A stretch of DNA of 64,000 nt from Macrocybe gigantea (lineage: Eukaryota > Basidiomycota > Agaricomycetes > Agaricales > Callistosporiaceae). This document shows, in pieces, positions 54,019 to 64,000 of the stretch (position 1 is the first letter of the stretch; each line of letters opens with the position of its first letter). The notes below the pieces were generated by a model. It was not told where the DNA came from, made no database searches, and was given only the letters and a program-made list of their open reading frames with translations. Location of the stretch: contig SJRY01000234.1 of the NCBI GenBank assembly GCA_011319805.1, forward strand, positions 124,001 to 188,000. The letters run 5' to 3'. A program made the position numbers and the translations under genes.

Positions 54019-55641
54019 TTAAACGCCAGCCCGCCGAGTAGGCCTCTGTGTCGTCTCCATGCCCTCCTTGTCCGGACGCTTCTGCGTTCCGAACCCAAGA
54101 TGATCCGCAGGAGATCCCTTCTACCTTCCTTAATCGCGAGTGAAGCAAGCTTTCTTCTAACACGCCGATCTTCGACTCGCTCACCCCAGCGAGCCTTGAA
54201 TTCTTCAAATATCTGCCAAGCCACGGTGCCGCACTTTCGCGCCCTACTCAAAGGAGAGATGTGAAGAAAGAGTGTCGACGAATTGGGTCGTATGGCAGGA
54301 TGCACATTCATCAGTGCATTGAGAATCTTTTTATTCTGACGCATCCTTTTCAATCCTCTGTCTGACGACACCAATTCGAGTTGCAGATGGACGATGTCCA
54401 GACAAGCCTGAGCCTGACGGACAGAGATCGACGTGGAAGAGATTCAAAGTATCGTTTCGTTAATGATAAGGCGTCTGCGCGGCGTCCAACATGCATGAGC
54501 GCCTGAACGAGCATGTGAATCGTTCGAGGAGGTTGTCGGCTAATGTCTGTTTTGCCAGATCGGGCGGCTGGTGAGTTGATAGGAAGCAACGGCTGGAGGA
54601 GAAAGGTCATGATGTTCTTGGAGACATCAAGGAAAGGGACTAATCGGTCGTTTAACCACTTGTCTTCGCCTGCTTCCAACACCCAAAGAAACTCCAATAA
54701 TAAAGGCAACGGCAGTTTCTGCCAATCCAACATCAAGGCAAAGTCCCCCTGGCTCCCAGGACGCGTCGTGCCCTGCATCCAAGCTGAGGCTTCTTGCCAG
54801 GCTTCATCCCAGCAGCCCTCGCGTAGAAGCCATCGAATCTTGAGCTTTTTCGTCTCCAATGTTTCCCGGATGCCATCGGCTTGCATAGCATTTAGGAGCC
54901 ACCGAACGGAGCCAGAAGCTGTGTGGCGTATAGCGAACCACAACAGTAAATTATAGGAGCGCGTCGACCTAAGACCGGGGTGCAAATCGTGATAGTCCAG
55001 AAGTGCGGGGAGGCTCGGGGGCGTGTCACGAATAGAAAGTAGATAAAGAAGGTTCTGGTAAAGGGTTCGGGCGCTGGTTGCCAACGGTACTGAAGGAGTT
55101 GGACGTATCGGAAGCAATGTGCAGCTGGCGGGCGTTCCAAAAGCAGCTGTTTCAGGGGTATAACAAGCGGACCAATCTTCATAGTCATGCTGAGGTGAAG
55201 AGTTCGACGCCCGACCGGGATCTATTACTTCAAGTTCATGGTCTGATATATCCTCAACGTCAAAGTAGGCAATGGAGATGGTCTTCGCGATGTTGGGTGC
55301 CAGATTTCGGCCGACAGCACTCCGAGTGCGTTTACCAGCAACTCGACGCGGCGAAGACGAAATGTCTTCGCGTCGCGATGAGCGGTCAAGATGAAGCCTG
55401 TTTGGGCGGAAGCATTAAGCCGGATTTACTTCACCCAGCGAAATTGAAAGCAAGACCTTGAGAAAGCTGTCACTCGGGATATGACATCTTCATGCTCCGC
55501 GGATTGAGAGTTCAGAGGCGAAGGGGCCGACGACGCAGTTCTTACCCACGCGCGGGCGGCTGCGGCCTGAAGAATGGACGTCAAGCTCAGGTGATGAGGG
55601 TAATGGTGTAGACTGAGGAGACGCAGAGCATGATGGCGCAT
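54019..55641 (-). CDS. PPR-like helical protein, probably mitochondrial
   Basis: ATG 55641 begins a basic, Arg/His/Leu-rich presequence (MRHHALRLLSLHHYPHHLSL). After one intron the protein has paired-helix repeats: TARTL-type segment SARTLYQNLLYLLSIRD, RSYNLLLWFAIRHTASGS, WLLREGCWDEAWQEASAWM, TIHMLVQALMHVGRRADAL and RVRRKLASLAIKEGRRDLL. This resembles PPR/TPR organellar RNA proteins. One base is missing at 54435-54436; restoring it gives SLPTSISVRQAQACLDIV. A second single-base gap at 54105-54106 is likely: with it the C-terminus is RDHLGFGTQKRPDKEGMETT and the stop is at 54019; without it the frame runs into an implausible poly-Arg tail ending at 53754. Confidence 0.65.
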
Positions 55642-55768
55642 GCATGGGACGTGTACTACTCGGACAAAAAAAATTCAAAATTTTTGTTTTCCCAATTTCT
55701 GCTATTGATGTGTGTTGTATGCAAAAGGCCATTAAAATATAGACAAACAGACAAGTCGTTACACGTGA

Positions 55769-57005
55769 TCATAGCTCGTCCATTTGCGGATGAACTATCC
55801 GTCCTATGAGCCAGCCGACTTTCAGCACCCACTGATCCCTGATGGCCCGCATCATGTCTGCACCCTGGAAGCTCTTTGCCTCCGCGAAGTCATCTAATCC
55901 ACGTTCCCAGCTGCGCACCGTCTCGCTTCCGAACATTCCCCCTTGGACGTTTACAATGTCATCCACTTTGCGAACCCAAGTGTCCCATTCTTGAGACAGA
56001 CGGGGAAAGATCGCCTCTCCAAGTACGGTCTGGGCAAGCGGAGGCTGGGACATTATATGGTTCGTGATGGCAGAAAGGAAAATAAACGTTTCGGTAAGAC
56101 GAGACTTGTCGGTGGGCACTATGTGGGGCATTCCGAGTGACTGCGAGGGTGAAGAGGACGAATCCTGCGCCGAGAAATAGGGAAGATAGGAATAGCACAT
56201 AGAAACAAATTCAGAGACATGCGGTCGCAGTCTTGAGATGATATATGAGTCTCGCATACCGCCGTTGCCGCCGCTATGATGGCTATCTGACATGCTGGAG
56301 GATGGCTTTGCGAGGTCGAACGATGCTGAAAAACTTGGCTGAGAGAAGGAGGATGCTGTGGAGTAGGGGTAAGCATCGCGAAGTTTCTTTGCCGATTGTG
56401 CCACTGCGCCTGTCGCGATGTCGAGAGAAGGGCGAGGGATCAGTGGAAGGACGGTCGATTTCAGGGTCGGCTGAGTATTGAGCAACGAGGTCAACAGATG
56501 CAATAATGACTGCGGTGGGAGGCTCGCTACGAGAGAAAAAAAAAGCAATGGTCAATACATTCGACTTGAAAAAAGAATGTTGCTCAAGGACACACACCGA
56601 GCAGAACTCCCACGTCAACATTATCTTCAGTACTGTGGGCCGCCTTTTCATCCTTGGCCTGAGAGTCATCTCTGGTCGATTCCACTGAGGTCACTACACG
56701 AGCACGTTTTGGCGGAGCCTTTTTAGGTCTTCCGGGGTGGGGCTTCGATCCATTGAATGGTCTCGCTGCAGAACAGGCTTCACATTCTCCGGACCCTGGT
56801 CTTCATCGACTTCGAGTCTTCGTTTCTGTGGACGAGGGTGCATCTGCTGGAAAGCTGAAGAATTAGAGTGACTCGGGTGCCAGGTCGCGGAAAACAATGA
56901 AGTAGGCGGTGGGGCATTCAGCCCGAATCCAAAACCAAAAGGTGAAGGGGCATGTGCCACCGGCCGTGGATGAAAATCGATATGCGGTTGCAAGACGTTG
57001 GCCAT
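55769..57005 (-). CDS. STS1: Tethering factor for nuclear proteasome, Sts1/Cut8
   Basis: ATG 57005 starts MANVLQPHIDFHPRPVAHAP, a Pro-rich region containing a basic PQKRRLEVDE. After an intron comes the Cut8/Sts1 core: LASLPPQSLLHLLTSLLNTQ, LIPRPSLDIATGAVAQSAKK, RDSYIISRLRPHVSEFVSM, LTETFIFLSAITNHIM, RVHPL-type end LIGRIVHPQMDEL. Sts1/Cut8 anchors proteasomes at the nucleus and is itself short-lived through its Lys-rich N-terminus. One A is missing in the run at 56720-56724 (five seen, six expected); restoring it gives LKKAPPKRARVVTSVEST. Confidence 0.88.
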
Positions 57006-57641
57006 GGTGAACAAAGGCGGTTGGCCTCGTCATTCAAAGCAGCCTTTCCGCAACGGCTATCACTATCACGTGACAACACGCCTGCCCTAATCACGTTCCC
57101 TTAAAAAACCTCTTTTTTTCCTTTTTTTTTTTCCTGTTGTTTCCTTTCCTTTGGGCGACTTCGGTTGTCGCAATCTCTTGGAGGGTGCGTATGCTTCTCC
57201 ACAACTCTAACAAATGACGAATCCAATGAATCGCTACTTCGAGGCCCGGCCTATGAATCCTTTTTTCTATACCCAAATTTCTGATTCGTCTCACTGTTTC
57301 AACTCCAATAACACGGCTGAACGATTTCATTTTCCAGCTTCAGCAACACCTTGGCTTAATAGCATTCATGTAAGTACCCATCCCCTGTCTTGCGCGGATG
57401 ATCGATCAAAATAGAAGTCAAGCCCTGAACTTGTCTCAAGGACAAAGTCTTGACGAGCTTACCATGCTAATACTGACGTTTGTTCGGGACATACAATTTG
57501 CTTGATGCTAACTGCTTTTCTCCAGTTTTCAAGTCCGTAAGATGGCTTAAATCAAATATTATGACTCTATAGCAGTAGTAGTATCTGTCCGTCTAAAAAA
57601 CGAGGAAACTTTGTACAATCATTAGATTCTGTTGCAAATAA
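57006..57641. other. Intergenic region with poly-T/poly-C tracts and an E-box
   Basis: No recognisable gene. TCACGTGA, a perfect 8-bp palindrome, lies at 57066-57073, about 62 bp upstream of the STS1 ATG. T-rich tracts follow at 57112-57150. A plus-strand ATG frame at 57214-57370 ends at a good GTAAGT donor but has no homology I recognise and no convincing second exon. Confidence 0.4.
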
Positions 57642-60389
57642 TCAATAAGCCCAGAATATATTAGCAAGCCACATGAGACCAGCCCCAATACCAAGCCGCG
57701 TCTTGATTCCAAGACCAGGTGGTTGAGAGTGGCTAGATGTTCCATCTGCCAGACGATCTATCCAACGGCGGTTGCGAACGCACGTGTCGGGTTCGCGAAC
57801 GCCTACGCTCTTTTCGGCACTTGATAATGGTATAGCTTCGGGATGGGTAAATTGGGATCCTTGTGCGTTGGTGGGTAGTGGTGCAACTATCGGTAGGGAA
57901 GGCTGAGGGGGTTCGCCGCATATCCATTTTGTCATCTCTGTCGTCGCATGCGCCACTCGATCTGACACATACATGAACATCACTGATGTCAGAATAAAAT
58001 TCACAATTCTCCAACGGTGACCTGGGATGATGACCAGTATGCCTTTAGTATCGCCTGCGAGCCACAAGTGATACTGAATGATGAACGTCTCCAGCGAGCA
58101 TTTGCCAACAAATGCGAAGACTTTTGACGACGCCGACCGCAATATAGCGTTGGCGTTTCGAAGGAAGACAAATGCAATGACCGGCATGAATGAGATGTAC
58201 GGGTGCCACATGTTGTATGTAAATTTTGATTCTTGGTGTAGTTCAAAACCAAAGAACCATAATAAGACGAGACCAGAGGCAATAAGGCCGACCTTGACGA
58301 TGAGCGGCCACAGTGGGTGATCTGTCAGACGATATTCGCGGACTTTGATGACGGCGATTGCGAAGAGCATTCCGACGTAAACAATCCAGAGGTCGAGTGT
58401 GACTCTGAATGACCATTCTCGCGCCGACCATCGAATGCCACAAAGCCGGCGCAACAGAACGAACAGAGTTTCCAAGGGCCATCGCTCCCTCATGAGCCAC
58501 GTCATCATCGTCGCGGAAAGCGTGATTTTGCCCACAACGAATGCGACATGGTCATTAAATTGCGATCCGATCGCCATCGTGCCATAGATGATAAGATACC
58601 ACATAGAGACGAGAGGTGTGAAGTAATAGGATATAGTCTGTGTTCATGGTATAAGCCAGAAGCAGGTGACGAGGTTTAGCCTAATCATTACCTGGCCAAC
58701 GTATTAGTAGAAGCACCAGGCAAAACAGGAAACTTACTTGAGCAACGCGTAGAAACCTAAAGTCAGCTTTCTTCAGGTAGAATGTCGTGTGGCCGTAGCC
58801 GGTCATGAATAGATATGATGCAACAAGAACGCGAATGGGATTGTATATTCCAGATATCTTTGAGGCTCCACAATAATGATATATCAGTATAGCAACTGGA
58901 TGGGATAAGCACGGGTGACGAGAATGAGAAACGGGCTCTCACTTTGCATCCATCCTTTCCACTCATCAGTTTGCTCTCTGTTAAGAATGCCCAAATCCTT
59001 GTCCGCACTTCTGACCGAAACCAGCCCGCTTGCGAGCGCGATAAGGCATAGAAATGAAAATGTCCAGGGACTGAAATGCTTATGCTCTTTCCACCACATG
59101 TTCGTTCGGTCTGCGAGGAAAATAAGTGCAAGAGAGAGACTGAACAATGAGGCGTGGAATTCCGGCGGCCACGGCACGTTCGCTCCACGTTGACCTGACA
59201 CCTGTCAGAGGAGTGGTTCTATCGAAGGCAGATATTATCCTACATACCACGTCGGCGGGATATTGCAAGTAATATCGGACCCCAAAGGACTGCGGCAGCA
59301 AGTATGAGTAGCTGCAGGAGCGAAGGCCTTGGATATCGGTTACAACAAGTCTTGTCCAAAGGGAATGCTTTAGACAATCCGTCGTTACAATGCAAGTTCA
59401 GGATTATGTCGGCCTGAGCCTTGACGACTTCAATGGAAAAGTGTAGGCCGTCCTCCGTTTTAGAAGCATCGAGCATCTTGTTGAAAATGAGGGGAAGGCC
59501 GACGGTCGAAAATGGAGACGCTAGAGGCGGTGAGGCCGATGCATTTGAAAAGGGTATCTGAAGTCGATGGAAGAGATAGGAATTCATCGCATCAATATCC
59601 GACGGATGCATTGACTGGGCTCGATCATTCGACAGCTTCGAGCCAACAACTTGTTCCACAGGCAGCAGGACTACCCTGTCCGCCGCCTTCACCTTGTTGG
59701 TATCCAGCGTCTGCATGACTTGCTCCATATTCGCTTCCCAAGAGCGTAGGCCGCCCGACGTGTTGGCATGTCTAAGATACCACAGGCCTGAGCCTAGAGT
59801 TAACAGAGCCAGGTTGTGGGAGTCGTCAGTTGGTATATCAGAACCGCGCGATGCAATAATATCGTATGTCCGGGAATGGTTGAGGAAAGGATCCCAATAG
59901 AATGTCATATTGATATTGTCCTTTGTCTGCAAGAAGTGGTCCAAATGCTTCGAACCATCGTCCGCTAATACCGCGGGGATGTTGGGATCCAACGTGTGAG
60001 CAAACTGGAAAAACAGATTCCTAGTCACAGAATCTCCGATGAACACGATTTTCTTAGACCCAAAACATGCAGAAGTTTCATTCTGGTTGTATGAGTGAAG
60101 CATGCAGCCTGCGCTGGTGGGTTCCTGAGTCGCAACGCGTCCGAAAGTGTATAGCGTACCTTCCGGCTGCCACTTCTCTCCTGGTGCACCCAACCAATGA
60201 CCTTCGTTCATCAACGCATCGCAGTGCAGAGGATCCGATATATCTGCTAGAACTGTGAGATGCGGCCATAGGGGACACCGTCGACACGCACCAATAAAGA
60301 CATAGCGTATTAGTCCTGCGCCTATGCTGACAGCTATTGCAGCAAGCCCTACAAAATGCAGCCAGGAGGATGAGGTGCGTAGTGCCCAT
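57642..60389 (-). CDS. CAS1: CAS1-domain O-acetyltransferase (capsule/glycan acetylation type)
   Basis: An N-terminal TM ([17 protein letters not shown]) precedes a lumenal SGNH-like domain with [15 protein letters not shown] (GDS) and EDGLHFS (DxxH). About ten TM segments follow: [50 protein letters not shown], the core [58 protein letters not shown] and [18 protein letters not shown]. This matches Cryptococcus Cas1p and human CASD1, which use acetyl-CoA to O-acetylate polysaccharide or sialic acid. The N-terminal ATG at 60389 is in frame only if the GGG at 60385-60387 is read as GG, so the start is tentative. About seven introns. Confidence 0.9.
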
Positions 60390-60652
60390 GCGTTCCCCCT
60401 CGTAGAACAAGCTGGATCAAGAGCTGAGCTCGATACAAGGCTTGAATGCGACAGCCGCCAAGTTTCAAGCTATTGACATTTAGGACACGAATTTGATGGT
60501 GACCGTAACTGTCACAAAATGCGATAGGAGGGAAAAAGTAGAGCGATGTTAAAGGTCCAAATATCCTATCTACTCGTCCACCTCAATACGTGAATCAAAA
60601 GATATCAAATGCGTAAGGTATATAGGATGCATGGAGGGCGCGTTCAGCAATG

Positions 60653-62766
60653 TTATAATGTGGTAGTAGTCAGTCCTATGGTAGAGATTTGTTAGTCGTT
60701 GAACGCTTGAAAAACATGAATCGTATACCAGTTCTGGACATGAGATTCACAGTCAGTGACACATTTGAACATCTACGAACTGCCGCTTACCCTTTACAAT
60801 GATTGTTTGCAGCAGTTGGGAAGCACGAGAGATAGCGACAACCTGAGCAAGCTAGGTTTGGATAATAAGAACAGTTGAACAACGCCTAGGCAGGACATAA
60901 CGAACCTGCATAAGGGTCCGAGGTGTAAAAATTTCTTGTTAATAAGACAAAGAGAACGACAGCGAGTGGCAGCGCCAGGAGTCGGAAGGACCACATAATC
61001 AGTCGATGCCTTTTAGTGGTACTGATAACGGGATAGAAAGTTGTCCCAACTAGAAGTCCTATTAGGAGACCTCCAAGATGCGCTGATGTTATATATTATA
61101 AGAAAGACTTTGCTGCGAAAAATACGTTTCTGGAATTTAACGCACCAAAATTATCCACATCTATAATCATAATCACTCAGTCAGGAGAAAAGACGAGGAA
61201 AGCAGTGCATACAAGGGATATATCCAATGGCGATGCCGATAACAAGCTCAATGATCATGAACATGAGCTGTTAGAGACAGTGTTATAATGGTTTTTTTTT
61301 TCCCAGCAGTGCATAAACTGTTTCACCTTTCGCACAGGGCGGTAGTGATATTTCCAGTGCGCGAATAGGTCCACCCATGTCACCTAGCACAAAGTTCGAT
61401 GCTAGAGTCAACCGAACGAGAGCGGCAGCACATACAGCTACGGTGCCGAAGATGGCACCACTTGCACCCACTGATGGGACGCCAACAAGAGCAAAATTTC
61501 CACCGAGAATGTTTCTGCAGACCCGCTCGGTCACCAGGCCCGAAGGGAAATCATTCAACGTACCCAAAAATGCCTGCGGCCATATACGTAATGAAAAAGC
61601 CACCTGATCCCATTTCACGTTCAATCTAATGACCATAGTGGCCGAGCATTCACGCGATCGGGACAGTTAAGAATGAAAAGAAAGCGAACCTGAGCAGATA
61701 TAGACAGCTGAGCCAGCATATTAAGAAGAATGTGAATGAATCCGGCGTGCAAGAAGACTGCAGTTATGAAACTATACGACATGAGATCTTTGATAGATAG
61801 GACCGATGCTGAAGCTTACCGGAACCATTGGTTTGGATCCTTCCCATGGAATCCTGACCAAAGTTCACAGGACGTGTTGGCTTGTGTGACGTGAGAGTGG
61901 CCTACCTCCAAATCCACATAGTGTCTCTATTGAGCAAAGCTGATCTGGAGGATTCGCCGTATCATTGAGACCTATGGCATGTCAGTGACGAATACATGAC
62001 AAGCTGAATTGTCTCACATGGCATCAGAGTGGATAACGGAACGTCCTGCACGACCTTCATACATAAAGGAAAGCGAGCTCCCAGATTGATGAGAGCACTT
62101 GATGATGGCCCAAGCATCGGATTTACGACGGGCTTGTTAATTTATGAGATAGGAAATGGCCAGCCAGGCATTTTTGCATACCTTAAAAGAGACAGGAGTG
62201 CCTTGAGCTCTCGAGTTTACGATTAGTTCATAGATGAACACGGCAACCATGATAGCCGTTAGTGTCCAAACTATAAACTCATGTGTTATGCCGACCTAGG
62301 GAACGTATTAATTGTTGCTCACCAACGAATGGGTATTTTTGACGCCCAATGCCTCTCTTCTTGTCCTCTATGCGCTGCTCTACCGGATACTTTCCCTTAG
62401 AAAGCAGATCTAGAAATCCTGAAGATTTCTCTGTTGACTTTGGAGGGGCATCAGTTGTTTCAGCAAACTCTGAGATCGAAACAGCGTCAGGTTGCAACAT
62501 CAAAAGCAAGAACTAGAAAACCAACCCATGTTTTGATAGCTGCTTGAGCGACCCATGCCTGCAGCGTTATGTACCAACGATGTTTCCTGTGAGTCTGTCA
62601 TATGCTTGCTGGAGCGGTTTGGGTACTGCTCTGGATCATCGCGGTAGACTGAAGTATGACCCAGTGTCGTGGACGGGATCTCCTCCTTGGTGAAGCTCGA
62701 CTCTTGATGTAAGAAAGCCGCATCCTGCGCGTCGAAATGCGGTGTGTATGTCGTATTCTGCGCCAT
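60653..62766 (-). CDS. Rhomboid-family intramembrane serine protease
   Basis: ATG 62766 opens a hydrophilic N-terminal region (MAQNTTYTPHFDAQDAAFLH). The rhomboid core follows: RAQGTPVSFKTRPVVNPMLG, LINLGARFPLCMK, WFRFILPVFLHAGFIHILLN (HxxxN), FFITYMAAGIFGNILGG, the catalytic Ser in GVPSVGASGAIFG, DLFAHWKYHY, and the catalytic His in VDNFAHLGGLLIGLLVG. Thus Asn, Ser and His are all present and the enzyme should be active. The C-terminal Cys-containing part (CSGCRYLSCFPTAAN) is shared with fungal homologues. The last exon is only about 23 nt (GLTTTTL then stop 60653-60655). About ten canonical introns, no frameshift. Confidence 0.9.
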
Positions 62767-63053
62767 GGGTGGTGGTTCAGAGACAAGCTGCGGGCAGAGT
62801 GCCGAGGCACTTGGCCAACGTGCGGGCAGGGCCTAACGACACAGCACCGCCTTTCTAAATCCCGATCAGCCGCGTCGTACCCGCGTTTTCGGAAGCAGAT
62901 CCCACAGGTATTACAGCTCTCGTTACTCTATACTACGGGTGTACACTGGTATACACGGATGCAAAAGACAAGAAAATGCGATTGATATCCAATGCTGCTT
63001 GACGGAAATAACTGGAAGGTTTTGCAGTGATGACAGCTGTCGGCGGTCGCGCC

Positions 63054-64000
63054 TCAAGACGGCGTGGTATCGCCACCAGCACCCACGCTAAGTTTTCCTC
63101 TGCGCGTCGAGGGTTTTCGCGTTAGCTGAGTGGTATGCACGGTGTTGTCGGACTGTTGGATTTCGCGGTCGCGTTCCGCATGCGTCTCGCTATCCTCATC
63201 ATCCGCCTCGCCTTCGTTTAGGTCCACAGATTTGGTCCAGCGGGCAGCGGAGCCAAGACCATCTATCCATTGCAGTGCCTCCACGCCAACTTCCCGCAGT
63301 CGCCTGTTCCTCGATTTCCACGCAGTACGCTTCCATTGCACAGCATCGGGGTGATGGCCATTTTCATGCTGCCAGGGATCGCTGTTCTGAGCAAAGGGAA
63401 AAGGCTTTTGGGGCACCGCTGTCAACTTGCGAGGATCGGAGGGGAAATAAAGAGGAAGCATTTGTCGTGAATCCAATAATTCACCAAGCGCCAGAGGTGC
63501 TCCTGGAGGTTCCCAAGAAAACTGCTGCTCCGGCGATCCGAACAGGAGGTCGATGTTTTTGGGCCCACCAAGCAACTCGTTCAGATGGATGGACGAAGCA
63601 CTCCCTTCCGCGCTGGATGGTTCGTTGGATGACGCTATGCTGTCTTGATCACGGTCTCTTTCAGACATCTATGCACATACTTCAAACAAGAGGGCCTGAA
63701 GATGACCAGAACATACCTCCTTCCGAATTGCCTCAACACCAAGTTTTACACGATGTCGTTCCCAGTCCTTTTGTAGCTGAGTCAGGTATTGTATGCATTC
63801 GTCGGACATTTTATCTTCCAATACTTCGTATTTGTAGTCACGGGCAGCACGTCGCATCTTCAGACACCCGTGAGCGTGTGATTCTTCTGCGTGCGATTTT
63901 CACTCACTTGAAGCGGATTAAGACCTTTCAATGATTGAATGACCGAAACCAGCTCTGCAAAGTCAGAAATTGATGAAAGACACTATTCCCAATGGTAAGT
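63054..64000 (-). CDS. Unknown helical/disordered protein, C-terminal part (runs off right edge)
   Basis: Three exons are visible on the minus strand: ELVSVIQSLKGLNPLQ (about 63908-63954), MRRAARDYKYEVLEDKMSDE then a coiled-coil-like QYLTQLQKDWERHRVKLGVE, and a long last exon. The last exon is Ser/Glu-rich, then has a Pro/Trp-containing middle (SWEPPGAPLALGELL, WKSRNRRLREVGVEALQWI) and a charged tail, stop 63054-63056. Introns have good GT..AG borders (for example after RKE at about 63717). I do not recognise the family. The 5' end lies beyond the window. Confidence 0.6.

Noticed and set aside
57214..57414. 66-codon plus-strand frame with a GTAAGT donor
   Set aside because: No homology recognised and no matching downstream exon; kept only as a note in the intergenic entry.
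1..64000. Mobile elements, tRNA or rRNA genes, CRISPR arrays
   Set aside because: No terminal repeats, transposase, reverse transcriptase, cloverleaf or rRNA sequence was noticed; CRISPR is not expected in a fungus.

Overview
The window reads as nuclear DNA of a filamentous basidiomycete, most likely an Agaricomycete. Genes are packed at about one per 1.9 kb. Nearly every gene is split by short introns of about 45-65 nt (GT..AG with CTNA-type branch sites). The protein set is fungal: byr4/bfa1-type cytokinesis GAP, CSL transcription factor, Sts1/Cut8, Mim2-like protein, CAS1 O-acetyltransferase, UreD and Prefoldin 6. I see no rRNA, tRNA, CRISPR array or transposon. Gene models were read by eye by joining exons across introns; family names rest on remembered conserved motifs, not on a search.

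Layout, left to right: partial Sec39-like gene (-), NIP7 (-), NRDE2 (+), byr4-like (+), UreD (+), an ACS-family (Dal5/Tna1-like) permease (+), mitochondrial m-AAA protease (-), epoxide hydrolase-like alpha/beta hydrolase (+), WRAP73 WD-repeat protein (-), mitochondrial uS17 (+), prefoldin 6 (-), PP2C phosphatase (-), a seven-helix receptor (+), VPS20 (+), U-box cyclophilin PPIL2 (-), a PPR protein (+), Mim2-like protein (-), sugar porter (+), mitochondrial DEAD helicase MRH4-like (+), DUF4203 membrane protein (+), CSL factor (+), pyruvate kinase (+), DXD glycosyltransferase (+), ribulose-phosphate 3-epimerase (-), two small secreted-type genes (+), RING-CH membrane E3 (-), mitochondrial carrier (+), a Rex4-like protein lacking most catalytic acids (-), a mitochondrial PPR-like protein (-), Sts1/Cut8 (-), CAS1 O-acetyltransferase (-), rhomboid protease (-) and an unknown protein running off the right edge (-).

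This is mostly a housekeeping segment and not one operon-like system. Local themes: (i) about eight products are predicted to act in or on mitochondria; (ii) seven gene pairs are divergent with only about 85-175 bp between start codons, so they probably share promoters; (iii) UreD lies next to an ACS-family permease, possibly nitrogen-related; (iv) ribosome, RNA and silencing factors (NIP7, NRDE2) sit head to head over a perfect 16-bp palindrome.

A technical feature cuts across the window. At least ten genes need a one-base correction, nearly always one base missing from a short homopolymer, to stay in frame across sequence that otherwise matches the family. This looks like uncorrected consensus indels rather than many pseudogenes. 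The most interesting biological signal I found is the Rex4-like protein with a destroyed DEDD active site.
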